NCBI GenBank assembly: GCA_008933995.1
Contig: WARS01000029.1
Location: 9,743,107-9,807,106, forward strand
Origin: Datnioides undecimradiatus
Lineage: Eukaryota; Chordata; Actinopteri; Lobotiformes; Datnioididae
Direction of reading: 5' to 3'
DNA: 64,000 nt
Within the stretch, counting starts at the first letter, position 1; every line of letters starts with the position of its first letter. Shown here piece by piece: positions 49,701 to 59,200 of the stretch. Below the pieces are notes generated by a model. The model saw nothing but the letters and a program-made list of their open reading frames with translations. It was not told where the DNA came from and searched no databases. The position numbers and the translations under genes were made by a program.

Positions 49701-52004
49701 TTAACAATAGCCAAATCACTCTCTTCTCACATGTGCAGTGAATGTCAGAATCCCCATTTGTTTTCTATTGAATTTTCTTTTTCACTGGCAGAAATGTAAT
49801 GATGTAAATTATTTTAAACACTATTGCTTTGGGAAGCATAAAATTAGATTTTTATGAAACTAAAATTGATTTTTTTTTTAGTTTATTATGACAATTTTTA
49901 CTACTGTTGTCTTTTAATATAACTCCTATCCCTTCATTTGCCTCATTATCTACATCTTGCCACTTTTTTATGCTCCTTCATCCTCCCGTTTTTCTTTTTT
50001 CTTCTACCTTCCTCCAGGTCTGCCGGTGCTGATAGTCACCATCACGCTGGCATCAGCCTCAGGCAAATACTCGGCGGACGGCTACTGTTGGCTCAGTGTC
50101 CAGAATGGAGTCATCTGGGGCTTCGCCGGGCCCGTCATCTTTATTATCATGGTCAGAAAATTCATTCCTAATCATATTATGTATTTTGATCTGCAAAAAT
50201 GGTTAAAATGCAAAATACAAGGCACATTCTGCTGTTTGTCTTTTTTATTTTCACCGCTATTTCTTTAATCCTCCCTTTTGTCTTCCACATTTTCCCAGCC
50301 ATAGATGCATCAGAATGTTTCACCTCTCCTCATCTTTTTCTCCTTCTGTATGATTCATATTTTCTTTGCTTATCTCTGCACCTCCTCTGTGCTTATATCT
50401 CTGTCTTTTTGCTTAAGAGTCCTCTCCTGTCCTTTGTTTTTTTGGGTTTTTTTTTTTTTTTTTTTTCCAGGTCAACATCATGGTACTGACCAGGGTGGTA
50501 GTCATCACCATTTCCACAGCCAAGAGAAGGTCCATAATGTTGGCCATGGGCACCAGTCCTGTGGAGCAAGCATATGAGCAGATGAGGTAAGAACCACAAG
50601 GAGGCGCCATTTGTCCTCTTTTTAAAAAAAAAAAAAAATATTATTCACCTGGGCCACAGGCCTTGGAGCAGACAGGCTGTAGTCACTGGGTGTCAAATAA
50701 AAAGCAGCAATATTGTATTGGATTTTTCATTTCAAAATGGCAAGCCTCATATATCAAACATGATAGGAATACAATTTAAATGCATTACATTAGTACTTTT
50801 CAAAAAAAGATTCAAGCTTAAACTGCTTGTTAGTGTGTTTGTATTTTTCAGTATTAGATGATATCTACTGATGTATTGTGCCAGGATGTGCTTGTATAAG
50901 TTTAAAAGCTTTTATTGACCTATCACGTGGTTTGATTCCATTGTATCATCAAATATATCAGTAATAGAAGGGGAAACAGTAGCAGTTGTTGTATTATCAA
51001 TACTATTTTATTATTATGTAGGTGAAAAATCTCTGAGAATATGCTGAAGACATTTAATATCAGTGTAAAATACAATTTCTTTACTGTTGCAGTCCAAAAT
51101 TAGCAGTAACACGCATCCCCTTCCTTCACAAAAGTATATGGATTAAATGATAAATTACACATCGGTGTTCCAAAACGATATCTAAAATATTTGCAGGGAA
51201 CAATTTCTTATACCTTGCAATTACCTTGGACGATACAAGAATATCTACGTTTTTGTTCTTCATTTTATGTGTATTATGTCATCATTTAATAGTCGTCGCT
51301 TCCTTGAAAGATAACAGAAAAAATAACAGGTACTTAGGAATATACAATGATATTAACTTAATAAACGGTGAGATATATGTAACCTCTGTAGCGTCATATG
51401 CTTCATATAAATTCACACAATGTGCCTTGAATTGAATTAGCCCTACATCTGTCTATTAAATAATTGAGAAAGATCGTAATTGATCATTTAATGTACAGGT
51501 AGAGTAACCAAATTGCAATTCAATCAGCCTAAATTACTGCATGGCATTCACCTGACCAGACCGTCTTCACGATTACTCATGAAAAAGTTAAACCGTGTTT
51601 TTATATAGTACCATGGCTACATTTTTCTTATTATGTTGCGTTCTTTGTGGCTTCTGCACTCTGTGTCCATGCAGAAACAACATCTTGTTAAGCGCTATCA
51701 CTGCTGTCCCGTTGTCTTGCACTTCCTTTTTTGGCTTCATTGGAGTATAATTTTGCTGCATGTGATCCAGTAGATTTCCCCCAGCAGGCTCATATATGAT
51801 CCTATCATCGAAAATCATGTTAAAGTGTATGTATGTTTTTGACTACTTCAGCCCACCGGGGCTCACAGTAGGTGCTTTATGGAGGTTTTCAAAGCAGGCC
51901 TTGAACCATTCGGCACCCCTGGGTGGCAACCGTTGCGGAAACTCAAACACATTCCTTTGCTGAGTAAACTAGGGTTTTGCCGCCCGTCGTGTCTCTCACA
52001 CACG

Positions 52005-52041
<37 letters not shown>

Positions 52042-52565
52042 CTGGTGCGGTTTGGCGGTCACCTGAGCAGGAAGATAATTCCACTCTAAACAGAATTAAG
52101 GCGGATTTAAGGTGGGAAGTTGTCACCTCATGAGCTTTCCCAGCCGCATAGTGTTGTATATGGAACAACCGGCCTGCCAAAGCCGCTCAGTTTTGTCCAA
52201 AAAGAACTGAAAAGTTTAGAAACCCAGAACTGAGCTCAGGACGTTTTGGAAGGAAGGTGAATTTTTAGGGAATACTTTGATTAATTTTACTGGGTGGGGT
52301 GTAAGTAGGGCCAGTCAAACAGTTCAGAGTTTATAATGTGTGTGTTTGATTATAATTTCATCTGTGCATTTATGTTTGCCAGAATGCATGTGCATAGCTT
52401 ACATTTTCGTGCTATGAATTATTTCTGTGTGTGTGTGATCACAGGGCTGCAGTGAAAGCAGTGTTGGTTTTGCTACCCATCCTCGGATTAACCTGGCTGT
52501 GTGGCGTCTTGGTGCCTTTCTCTATTGTTATGGCCTACATCTTCATCCTTCTCAACTCTCTGCAG
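34983..52565 (+). CDS. adgrd2: Adhesion G-protein-coupled receptor D2-like (lectin-pentraxin-GAIN-7TM), 3' end missing
   Basis: Nineteen exons in agreeing phase: 34983-35018, 35785-35809, 36578-36802, 37102-37743, 39640-39855, 40068-40141, 41302-41601, 41964-42075, 43209-43355, 43691-43772, 44554-44665, 45175-45230, 45447-45573, 46061-46164, 47686-47788, 49537-49690, 50018-50151, 50471-50586, 52445-52565. They give 962 codons. In order: signal peptide (1-20); C-type-lectin N-half (21-95); pentraxin (96-309) with WHSVCVSW and GQEQDTFGG; lectin C-half (310-370); linker with Asp7; GAIN (about 407-705); GPS with CAFWNFS and CLCNHTTNFAVLM; seven-helix domain with WMLVEGLLLW (TM3), YCWL in the second extracellular loop, and VLLPILGLTWLCGVL (TM6). 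The receptor should sit in the plasma membrane and signal through the tethered peptide starting at T706; its ligand is unknown. D2 is favoured over D1 by the LLLWxKVVAV stretch, as I remember GPR144, and by NR5A-type synteny. Exon 19 ends inside TM7; the next exon was not found. Confidence 0.8.
35810..36577 (+). other. adgrd2 intron 2
   Basis: A 768-bp phase-1 intron ending in TTTTTGCATAG. Nothing else recognised. Confidence 0.8.
36578..36802 (+). other. adgrd2: Exon encoding the N-terminal half of a C-type lectin-like domain
   Basis: Residues 21-95 show SCYWYVPDRLPWNSAGELC, then SGALATVSNPVENQEL and VWI. This is the usual start of a C-type lectin fold: W-x(2)-A-x(3)-C-x(3)-G-x-L, an E-containing helix 2, and the beta2 W-I. 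Cys35 and Cys52 are present. The domain stops after beta2. Both flanking introns are phase 1. Confidence 0.8.
37102..37743 (+). other. adgrd2: Single exon encoding a complete pentraxin domain
   Basis: A 642-bp exon flanked by phase-1 introns on both sides encodes about 214 aa. It has the pentraxin core: C129, YSIQSY strand, WHSVCVSWSQNGG (the HxCxSW-type signature with a shifted His), ALFTDG, IGQEQDTFGGSFKKD (calcium-ligand loop E-Q-D) and GSITELHIWDRVLNSNEI. The length fits one pentraxin domain (about 200 aa). Confidence 0.92.
37744..39639 (+). other. adgrd2 intron 4
   Basis: A 1.9 kb phase-1 intron between the pentraxin exon and the lectin C-half exon. A CA-rich patch lies at about 38752-38812. 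No further exon recognised. Confidence 0.75.
39640..39855 (+). other. adgrd2: Exon encoding the C-terminal half of the C-type lectin-like domain plus Asp repeat
   Basis: Residues 310-381 include LSFELFHSLPSEEDC, NGRSGLAKC and SFRGAVCQV. The three cysteines C345, C360 and C368 have the spacing of the last three CTLD cysteines; C360-x7-C368-Q is the classic final strand. A run of seven Asp codons follows, up to the donor. Confidence 0.78.
39834..39884. repeat. GAT trinucleotide run (coding) running into an AAT run (intronic)
   Basis: (GAT)7 ends at the exon 5 donor, and a GTAATAATAAT run follows directly in the intron. Confidence 0.9.
40142..41301 (+). other. adgrd2 intron 6, with a probable interspersed repeat
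   Basis: A 1.16 kb intron containing the repeat-like segment 40855-41112. Otherwise nothing recognised. Confidence 0.7.
40855..41112. repeat. Probable teleost interspersed repeat (LINE 3' end-like)
   Basis: Sequence beginning GTGGAGTTTATTGTCATTTCAG and including CAACGTTTCTCCAGGACCAACG, with a tail containing AGTGCAAATATTACAT, resembles a segment I have seen repeatedly in teleost genomes. The family is not certain. Confidence 0.45.
42076..43208 (+). other. adgrd2 intron 8
   Basis: A 1.1 kb phase-1 intron. No other feature recognised. Confidence 0.75.
43773..44553 (+). other. adgrd2 intron 10
   Basis: It starts with a weak GTTGGC donor. Frame continuity (phase 2) into the LPGHLASAVIS exon supports the junction. 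No other feature. Confidence 0.65.
44780..44819. repeat. GA microsatellite
   Basis: About 20 AG units in adgrd2 intron 11. Confidence 0.95.
46165..47685 (+). other. adgrd2 intron 14
   Basis: A 1.5 kb intron with a CA microsatellite (46692-46721). Around 47280-47400 there is AT-rich sequence resembling part of a common teleost repeat, but this is not certain. Confidence 0.65.
46692..46721. repeat. CA microsatellite
   Basis: Pure CA run in adgrd2 intron 14. Confidence 0.95.
47789..49536 (+). other. adgrd2 intron 15, containing a LINE remnant
   Basis: A 1.75 kb intron between the TM2 and TM3 exons. It contains a GT-rich patch (48266-48284) and an antisense LINE fragment (48985-49240). Confidence 0.75.
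48985..49240 (-). mobile_element. Degraded LINE reverse-transcriptase fragment, antisense to adgrd2
   Basis: Plus-strand phrases such as GGGAGTAGATCTCATCCACACC, GGTTCAGGAGGTCCTCAAAG and CAACCACTTGACAATATCCCC are the antisense of the 'FEDLLNP' to 'APGVDEI' segment upstream of the reverse-transcriptase core of a LINE abundant in teleosts. The frame is broken and only about 250 bp remain. Exact clade not determined. Confidence 0.7.
50447..50466. repeat. T20 homopolymer forming a splice polypyrimidine tract
   Basis: The run ends directly before CCAG at the adgrd2 exon 18 acceptor (50470). Confidence 0.9.
50587..52444 (+). other. adgrd2 intron 18
   Basis: A 1.86 kb intron with a CA microsatellite at 52006-52040. 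Otherwise nothing recognised. Confidence 0.75.
52006..52040. repeat. CA microsatellite
   Basis: About 17 CA units in adgrd2 intron 18. Confidence 0.95.
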
Positions 52566-54529
52566 GTACACAAACACACACACACTCACACTACTTCTTA
52601 AAATGTAAGCTATATCTAATTAACTCAATTTCGTTCTTGATAAAGATGTATTCAGGGATGTTGCTCTGTGTGTCTGGTCAAAAACGTAAACATGTGGGTG
52701 ACCCCACTAGGAAAATAATTTAAAAAACACAGTAATGGAAATGAATTTAATCATTACTGATTTCTTTTTAATTCCCCCATGAATCCATGTGAGGACACAA
52801 CTTGAATTTTGCCACCTAAACATTTTTAAAAACAGCCATCTACCTGTTATAATAAAGTAGAAGAAACATAAGACAAAATAATTCCACAGCTACACAACTT
52901 AAATTAAAAAAATAAAACTGCAATAGTTTATAGACTTTAAACTGCAGAAAGGTTTTCCATTATACATTGTAATTCTGCCCTTCTCTTGTGGTTAGGGTAC
53001 ACAGACTGTCAAGGTTTTTATTTGTCAGTGACAAGGCTGAGGCAGAAAGGGGAAAAAAGAGCCTTGGTCTGGCTTGTGTTAAGCAGGTGCTTCATTTTAA
53101 CAAGGAGGTCGATTTGTATTGTTTGTTTGATTATTTCTGCTTTCGGTATTCAGAGGTCAGCGTTATTGTTGTTGTTTGTTGTTTATCAGCATTGATTTTA
53201 TGCTTTTAGTGCCCAAATTCAGTGGGTCGCTTTGTCACAAGTAGTATACCTGTGGACATCTCAGCTCTATTTGAAAATGGTCATGGCTTTGAGAAATATT
53301 TATTTTCACATGGAATAAACTAACCCTAATACCTGTGCCGCCTCATTTCCCGCTGCACTGCAGTGATGAGAGGGAAGGTGAGGGTGAAATCATGTAATTC
53401 TCTTTCTGCGGCAGACGGCCCCACATTACCCAGCTTCCCCAGCATGTCCAGATCCACCGCTGTGATTTGTAGTCGCCTTTTAATCAGCTGTATCTTTAAT
53501 TGAGCTGTATATTTAACGAGAAAATCAATAGAGGTTTTAGCTGCAGTCTGATCATTAGGCAGAGCCCTTTGGTTGCCATAAATAGTTTCTGTTTCCCTCT
53601 CATATCTAATTATATTTTACCATGTCGACAGTAATTAATACAAGGGTTTTTCTGAGCGCTTTTACACATCGCATGGATTTCTGTTCCGTTTCATGCGTCT
53701 GTCTGTCCATGTTTTTTCAACTGCCCCCCCCCCCCGTCAGCAGTTTCTTTGTTTGTCAGCCAACCTGTGTATGCATCTGTATTCTTGCAACACCGTTAAA
53801 TTTAATATAAAATATTGCTGTCACCATTCTGCTATATCACTTAATGCAAATAAAAGCACATTTTTAAAAAGCAAACACTGCTTTTCACCAACAAATTACA
53901 AAGATGATGATGACTTTTACACCTCCTTAACTTCTTTGAAGATCTGGCCTTCAAGCATCTCTTCTCAGGAATATCAGTACAATTTTAACACCAACACCTT
54001 GCCATTTGCTTCCGGACCTCACAGAGTAATAGAAATTTCCAATAAATCCCCAAATAAAACAAAAATCCAGACTATTTAGCATGTGTCTTGTATGTATGTA
54101 TGTATGCCTCCTTATGTGTGTTGACAGGGTTTCTGGGGAGCTGTATGAGGCCCCTGGTAATAACCGACCACTCTGATATAATAGAGTCATGCAGTGTGTC
54201 TTTGATGAGCCTCAGCAGGTCAGGACACAACAGAAACCCTACCAGGCTCCAGACTGCTCCGATGACACACTCTGTTGACCCCACCGCTCTCTGATTTGCA
54301 TGGGGTGTAGTGATCAAAACATTTTTCTGACAGCATTCCAGATAAAAGGAAAAATACATAAAAATCTAAATAGGTTTGAATTAAATTTGTTTTACAGCTG
54401 TTGCATTTGAAAAATGTTCAAACATCTGTGCTGCACATGTTGGGTTTTAAATGTGCTACATTTATAAAAGACTTAAATCCATAAAAGCTTTTCAAAGTTT
54501 TTCTAGTGATGTCTCTCTATCTGCATATC

Positions 54530-54900
54530 GGTCAGCCAGTCCACCACTGAAGTCCAGACTGATTATCTTGACAACACTGGAGTGGACTGAATAATATTTT
54601 GCCCAAAAACGAATGGTCCCCGGGAAACGGAGCCTACTGATTATTGTATTCTACTGTGACTTGTGCACTGCCAGCAGCTTGACATTTTTGGTTCAGAATA
54701 AAAGGTCTCAACAACTATTGGATGGATTGCAGCAAAATGTCTTACAGAAGGTCATGGTTCCCAGAGGAAGAATTGTGAAAACCAAGATCCCCTAACCTTC
54801 TGTTTAGCACCCCCGTCTGGTCAAAATTTCAGTTTCTGTTGAGTTTGAGATTCCCATCAGCCTCAGCTATACTTTCTTGTATATCATCATTTTAGCAGTA
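54530..54900. repeat. Teleost interspersed repeat (CTCAACAACTATTGGATGGATTG family)
   Basis: It carries CAACAACTATTGGATGGATTG, then TCATGGTTCCCAGAGGAAGAATTGTG, then GGTCAAAATTTCAGTTTCT and CCCATCAGCCTCAGCTATACTTT, in the order of a repeat I recognise as very common in percomorph fish. The segment before it (from about 54600, ATGGTCCCCGGGAAACGGA) looks like an internal duplication of the same unit. Family name not certain. Confidence 0.72.
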
Positions 54901-56234
54901 ACAAAAAAACACAGTGTTTGAAGTTTTTTTTGCATCAAAGAGCACTTGTTTGGTTAACGTGGACCATTTTTATTAACTTGTTCAATATTCTTAATGATTC
55001 TCTATGTTAATGAAACCCTGCATCACAGTACTCTACTGTTGTCCCATAGAAGTCACTGTTGCCCTCCTCAATGCCACTGATGTCTTTGGGATGGTGAGCA
55101 CAATTGTACATAGTCCCACCATAATGGTTACTCATAAAGACAATGAAATATGTGAGACATTAATAACAGTGGATGCAAAACCTGAGCAGGCAGCCAGGAA
55201 ATAGATAAAAATAAAAAAAACTACAAATAAAAACACTTACGTTTTTTAGGAAATCGTTTTTTATTTGCGGCTGTTGTATTTTCAGTGGAGGCAGCCAAAG
55301 CAACATAAAGCTTAAGTGGCAAGCCTTTACTGTTAAATCAATAAAACAGATAATGTTGACAAGCCTTTTTCATTGCACTCCCTCATGCCCGCCCCCTCTG
55401 CTACTCCTCTTTCCCTGCATCCTGACAACACTATCTAAAGTCACTCTAATGTTGTTGTTATTTCTGCCAATAGAGACCTGAGCAAGCCATTTTACCCAAA
55501 GACTGGAGACCTGGCATAAATACATGTCTTCTACACTGACTCAGCAAACAGGAATTTTGATTTGCTCGGCCCCATTAAGTGATGGCAGATGATGCTCCTT
55601 TTGAGTGAAAACAGCACATTTGTATCTTTTACACTTCCCCATGACTTCCTCAGTGATGTGTAGAAGTTATTTAAGTTAAATGTTTGGCTTTGACAAAACA
55701 AGAAATCAGAATAATGTTGTTGTTTTTTTCTTACTTCCTTTACTGGCCATTTTAAAGTAGTTATTTAATATTTGTAGCTCAGGCTGCTAAACACTCTAAT
55801 GTTGCTGTTTTGATGTTTTAGGATTTTTGCCAAACCCAGCCTTGATCGGTGCACTTGCATTAAAAAGTCATACAATACTGTGAAAATCAGCAATGAAATA
55901 TCAATTTCAATAACTTTCTCAACCAATGCAAGCATTTTTGAAAGGTTTTTACATACTGCAAAAGCACAATGGTTGAAAAATCGTGCTGCAACAATGTCAC
56001 ATTAGGCTTAACCAGGAACTTCAATAACAAAAAAGTCCTATTAATGTATTAATGATTGCAGTGGACACTATCAATAAGTTGCATGCAGAGTTTTGAGTGG
56101 ATATGCTGTTCCTCTAAGTCGATTCTAACTTCCTACTCTGAGCCAGTAGTTTTTATGAACATCTTCACCATAAATACAGGCATGCCTCATCTGCTTCCTT
56201 ATCAAGCTAAAGATAAATAGCATGGTGTGCTGTG

Positions 56235-56236
<2 letters not shown>

Positions 56237-56285
<49 letters not shown>
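56237..56285. repeat. GT microsatellite
   Basis: About 24 GT units, the longest dinucleotide run in the window. Confidence 0.95.
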
Positions 56286-56287
<2 letters not shown>

Positions 56288-59200
56288 AGAAAGAGTAGGG
56301 GGACGGGGGTTCTTTGGTTAGCCCATAAATCGCTCCACCCTTCGTCATCCAATCTCTGGGCAATGTCATTCAAAACCCCTGCACTATCCATTACCTGGGA
56401 ATAATAGGCTCCTGGCCATGCAGTGTCCATCTTATTATTAGCCCATAACTTTAAACTATCAATAACTTTGAGCTGCTGGTGGAGGTGGAGGGGGAAAGAG
56501 AAAGCGGGGGAGGAAGAAAATAAAGTAGATAGGTGAAGGAAGTTAGGGAGTCAGAAAGATAATGTTAGGGTAACGATCGTCTACTGCAAGTTGTTGCAAG
56601 TACAAGTGAGGTTCGTTTTGTTGCTTTGCAGGCAAGATATTTGACAAGGATGTATGCTTTTCCTTCTGTTATGTCAGTGTTCTGCCTGTGGAGGGCAACC
56701 CTGTGCCTTGTCATTACAGTGTGAAAATATAGAGAAATCAATGAGAGAATTTATCTGGGCCGTTTCATTCATGTCGTATTATGGTCTTTTATATCACAGG
56801 AACTGATGACGACAATGTTTTTGCCTTTCTTATGAAATGAACAGACCGGTGAGTGATAATGAGATTTCACAGGCGTTCAGTGAAGCTTTAGAAGTGAAAC
56901 TTATCATTTCACTCATGGCTAAATCTGACTTTAGAAAATAAATACTGTATATGTCAGAGAATAATGCAGTAATTGTATATTAGTTTTAGTAATTCATCCT
57001 TTCAAAAGAAAACACTGCGCAGTGTTGACCTGCTTTCTGATGTCATTAGCTTGAAGTGGTTACAAATTTTGATGAGCACCTTTTAAAAGAACAGCTCTTT
57101 TTAAGGACCCTTTTGGATAAACAAGCATATATTGTATATCAGTGAAATTATTTTACAATCTGTCAGAAAGTCCCGCCTCGTTACACTTACAAACTGCCTT
57201 TCACTTGTTAGAAACAATATTGCTTTGCAGTTTGTTGCAAATTTCATTAGTGAATGCTTATCATTTCAATGAGGTTATCTGTTGTCACAAGTCAGATGTG
57301 GGGATTCAGATCAAGTACAGAGTCACATCCAAAGACCATCCAAAGCTTATTATACACTCAGTAATGCACAGAACCATTGACTGGGAAAGTTCCCTTTTAT
57401 TAAACCTTTTAGCATATTTTTAATTCAAAGTGAATGTTGTTTTCATTTGTTTTCACTTGAAACAAATGCAGACCCACCTTACTTCCACAAACACACTCAC
57501 ACACTTGGTAAGTGTAGCATGACATCAGAGTGTATCCAAGATATAGATATGATCAATAGAGTGTTGCTCTGCTTATTGATTTTTGCCATATGGGAGATTT
57601 GTTGTGTGAGTAAGCAATGCTTTTACAGCATCTGAAGTGATTGTTTGAGAGGGGGTGATTTCTCTTTTTTGTCTGTCCAGTAGCTCAGTTAATACAAAAT
57701 TGTGTTTGTACTACTGGAGTCAATAGTTCTATTCCCAGTTTAGCTCAGAGCACAAAGCATGGCATTAACACTGCCAGACAAAAGCAAGCTCATACTGATG
57801 TACTACAAAGACTTCAGCCTTTTACTAAATGGTGCATTTCAGACAGTTATGTCAGCTACCTCACTGACCAAAGCTGGAAAACACATTTAGTTTGTCATTG
57901 AATGTCATTGCTTTTCTTTATTAATTTGGTTGGATGATCAGTCAGTATTGCCAGTAGCTTGTATTATGATGAAACTGTCATATCAATTTAATTTGTTTCA
58001 GAGTTATTGATTTTATATTGATATATTGATTGACATTGCTAACATTGCAGTAAAAAATATTTAAAGTTTTTTTTAGGGCTGATACAGTACCTCAATTTAG
58101 ACAGTTACAGATGCCAGTTTATTAACAATTTAATTATACATTTCTGTTTGTTGTATGCCAATTTACCATGAAAAATATTGTCCCTTACAAAAGAACCTGT
58201 CCAACAGCAGTAAGGTCTAGATAGCCAAGCTCTTTTTTTCCCTGTGTTTATTCCTTGGCACTGAAACCTCGAACTCGAGTAGGCAGCTTATTTGCCTCAA
58301 CCAGCTGATTGGAGGGCACCTAATTTTAACAATTTCTGCTTGTTGCAACATTTAGCCAGGTTTCTATTTGTCTGAACTAATCTACAGAAAATCAGCAAAA
58401 GACTTGAGATAAACAGTTGGTGGCGCTACTTCTCTACTAAGGTGCCTTTAAACCGTCGCTAAAGAAGGGGCGCAATGAGAAGTCATTAAAAGGGCAAACG
58501 GTGGAAAGCGACACTGAAATAGTGATGGAAATATAACATTTCTACAAGTTAACAGAAACGATTCTAATGATTAAGCTAAATGATTTCCATAAACTCAAAT
58601 AGTCGTTGCGATTGGCATATTTATATGTAAGAATTTTGTGTGAAGTGGTGGGTCACCCTGCCTCAAAAAGCTCAACCAATTTAAACTTCAAAGTGAGGTC
58701 CTCAGTGACTCGATGAGTTCTTGTTCCTAAGACTCTCTCAGAGGCTTTATTCTAAATAGAAACTGGGGGAAACGTCTGTCAGTTTTGTCATGAAACTAGT
58801 TAATCAGTATCAGCCTTCTGCCTCCTATAACCGTTCCCACATTGGAGATGTGCCTCCTCAAGGTGAAAAAGCCTCCATCCAACAGCATGTATGCATTCCA
58901 GACCTCACAGCGGGCCTCATTCATAAAACTTCACATGCAAAGGTTGAATTTTAACTCAATTCATTCGTTATTTTCCTATATGAAGAGACCCATCTTTGTT
59001 GACAAAGTGTAATGTTGCCTCTGAAAGGGCAACATTACATGCTTGTATATCCTTGTATATTTTTGGGTGATTAATTATACTAATTATATATTTATGTATG
59101 CTAATGAATGACATTTTTAAGATCCATCCTGATTTCAAAACGTGTAAGAGCAAGTCAGTGATTTGTAAATGTTTCCACAAAATCAAATGTAGGATTTTAT

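Larger units (their letters stand above)
46061..52565 (+). other. adgrd2: adgrd2 seven-transmembrane exons (TM1 to part of TM7)
   Basis: Exons 14-19 cover TM1 (FIGSGASLCALVVTLMLFTV), TM2 (NLFIALICAQVILLC), TM3 (LLHLFFMAAFSWMLVEGLLL), TM4 (YLIGWGLPVLIVTITLA), TM5 (GVIWGFAGPVIFIIMVNIMV), TM6 (AVLVLLPILGLTWLCGVL) and the first part of TM7 (VMAYIFILLNSLQ). The TM3 Cys (CTLVAALLH) and the loop-2 Cys (YCWLS) needed for the class-conserved disulphide are both present. Confidence 0.92.

Noticed and set aside
34983-52565. Receptor as ADGRD1 (GPR133)
   Set aside because: Similar overall, but the TM3 stretch LLLWSKVVAV and the lectin-pentraxin ectodomain fit my memory of ADGRD2 better, and ADGRD1 is not linked to KIF14 in vertebrates I know. 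This remains the main alternative.
52658-52722. Acceptor-like ATTCAG followed by an open frame GCCSVCLVKN as terminal adgrd2 exon
   Set aside because: It would keep phase 0 but does not resemble a TM7 end of any adhesion GPCR, and the intron would be under 100 bp with a poor pyrimidine tract.
53693-54079. 128-codon plus-strand frame downstream of adgrd2, with an acceptor-like CAGCAG before TTTCTTTG
   Set aside because: Considered as the missing TM7 exon. It has no I-F-L/N-x-E-V-R pattern and follows a C13 run; it reads as chance.
56125-56430. Open frames running through the GT microsatellite
   Set aside because: Dinucleotide repeats are open in several frames by nature (THTHTH, VCVCVC).
56639-56727. 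TTTGCAG-preceded hydrophobic frame as terminal adgrd2 exon
   Set aside because: Hydrophobic but lacking the expected TM7 end and cytoplasmic tail, and it ends in a stop after about 30 codons.
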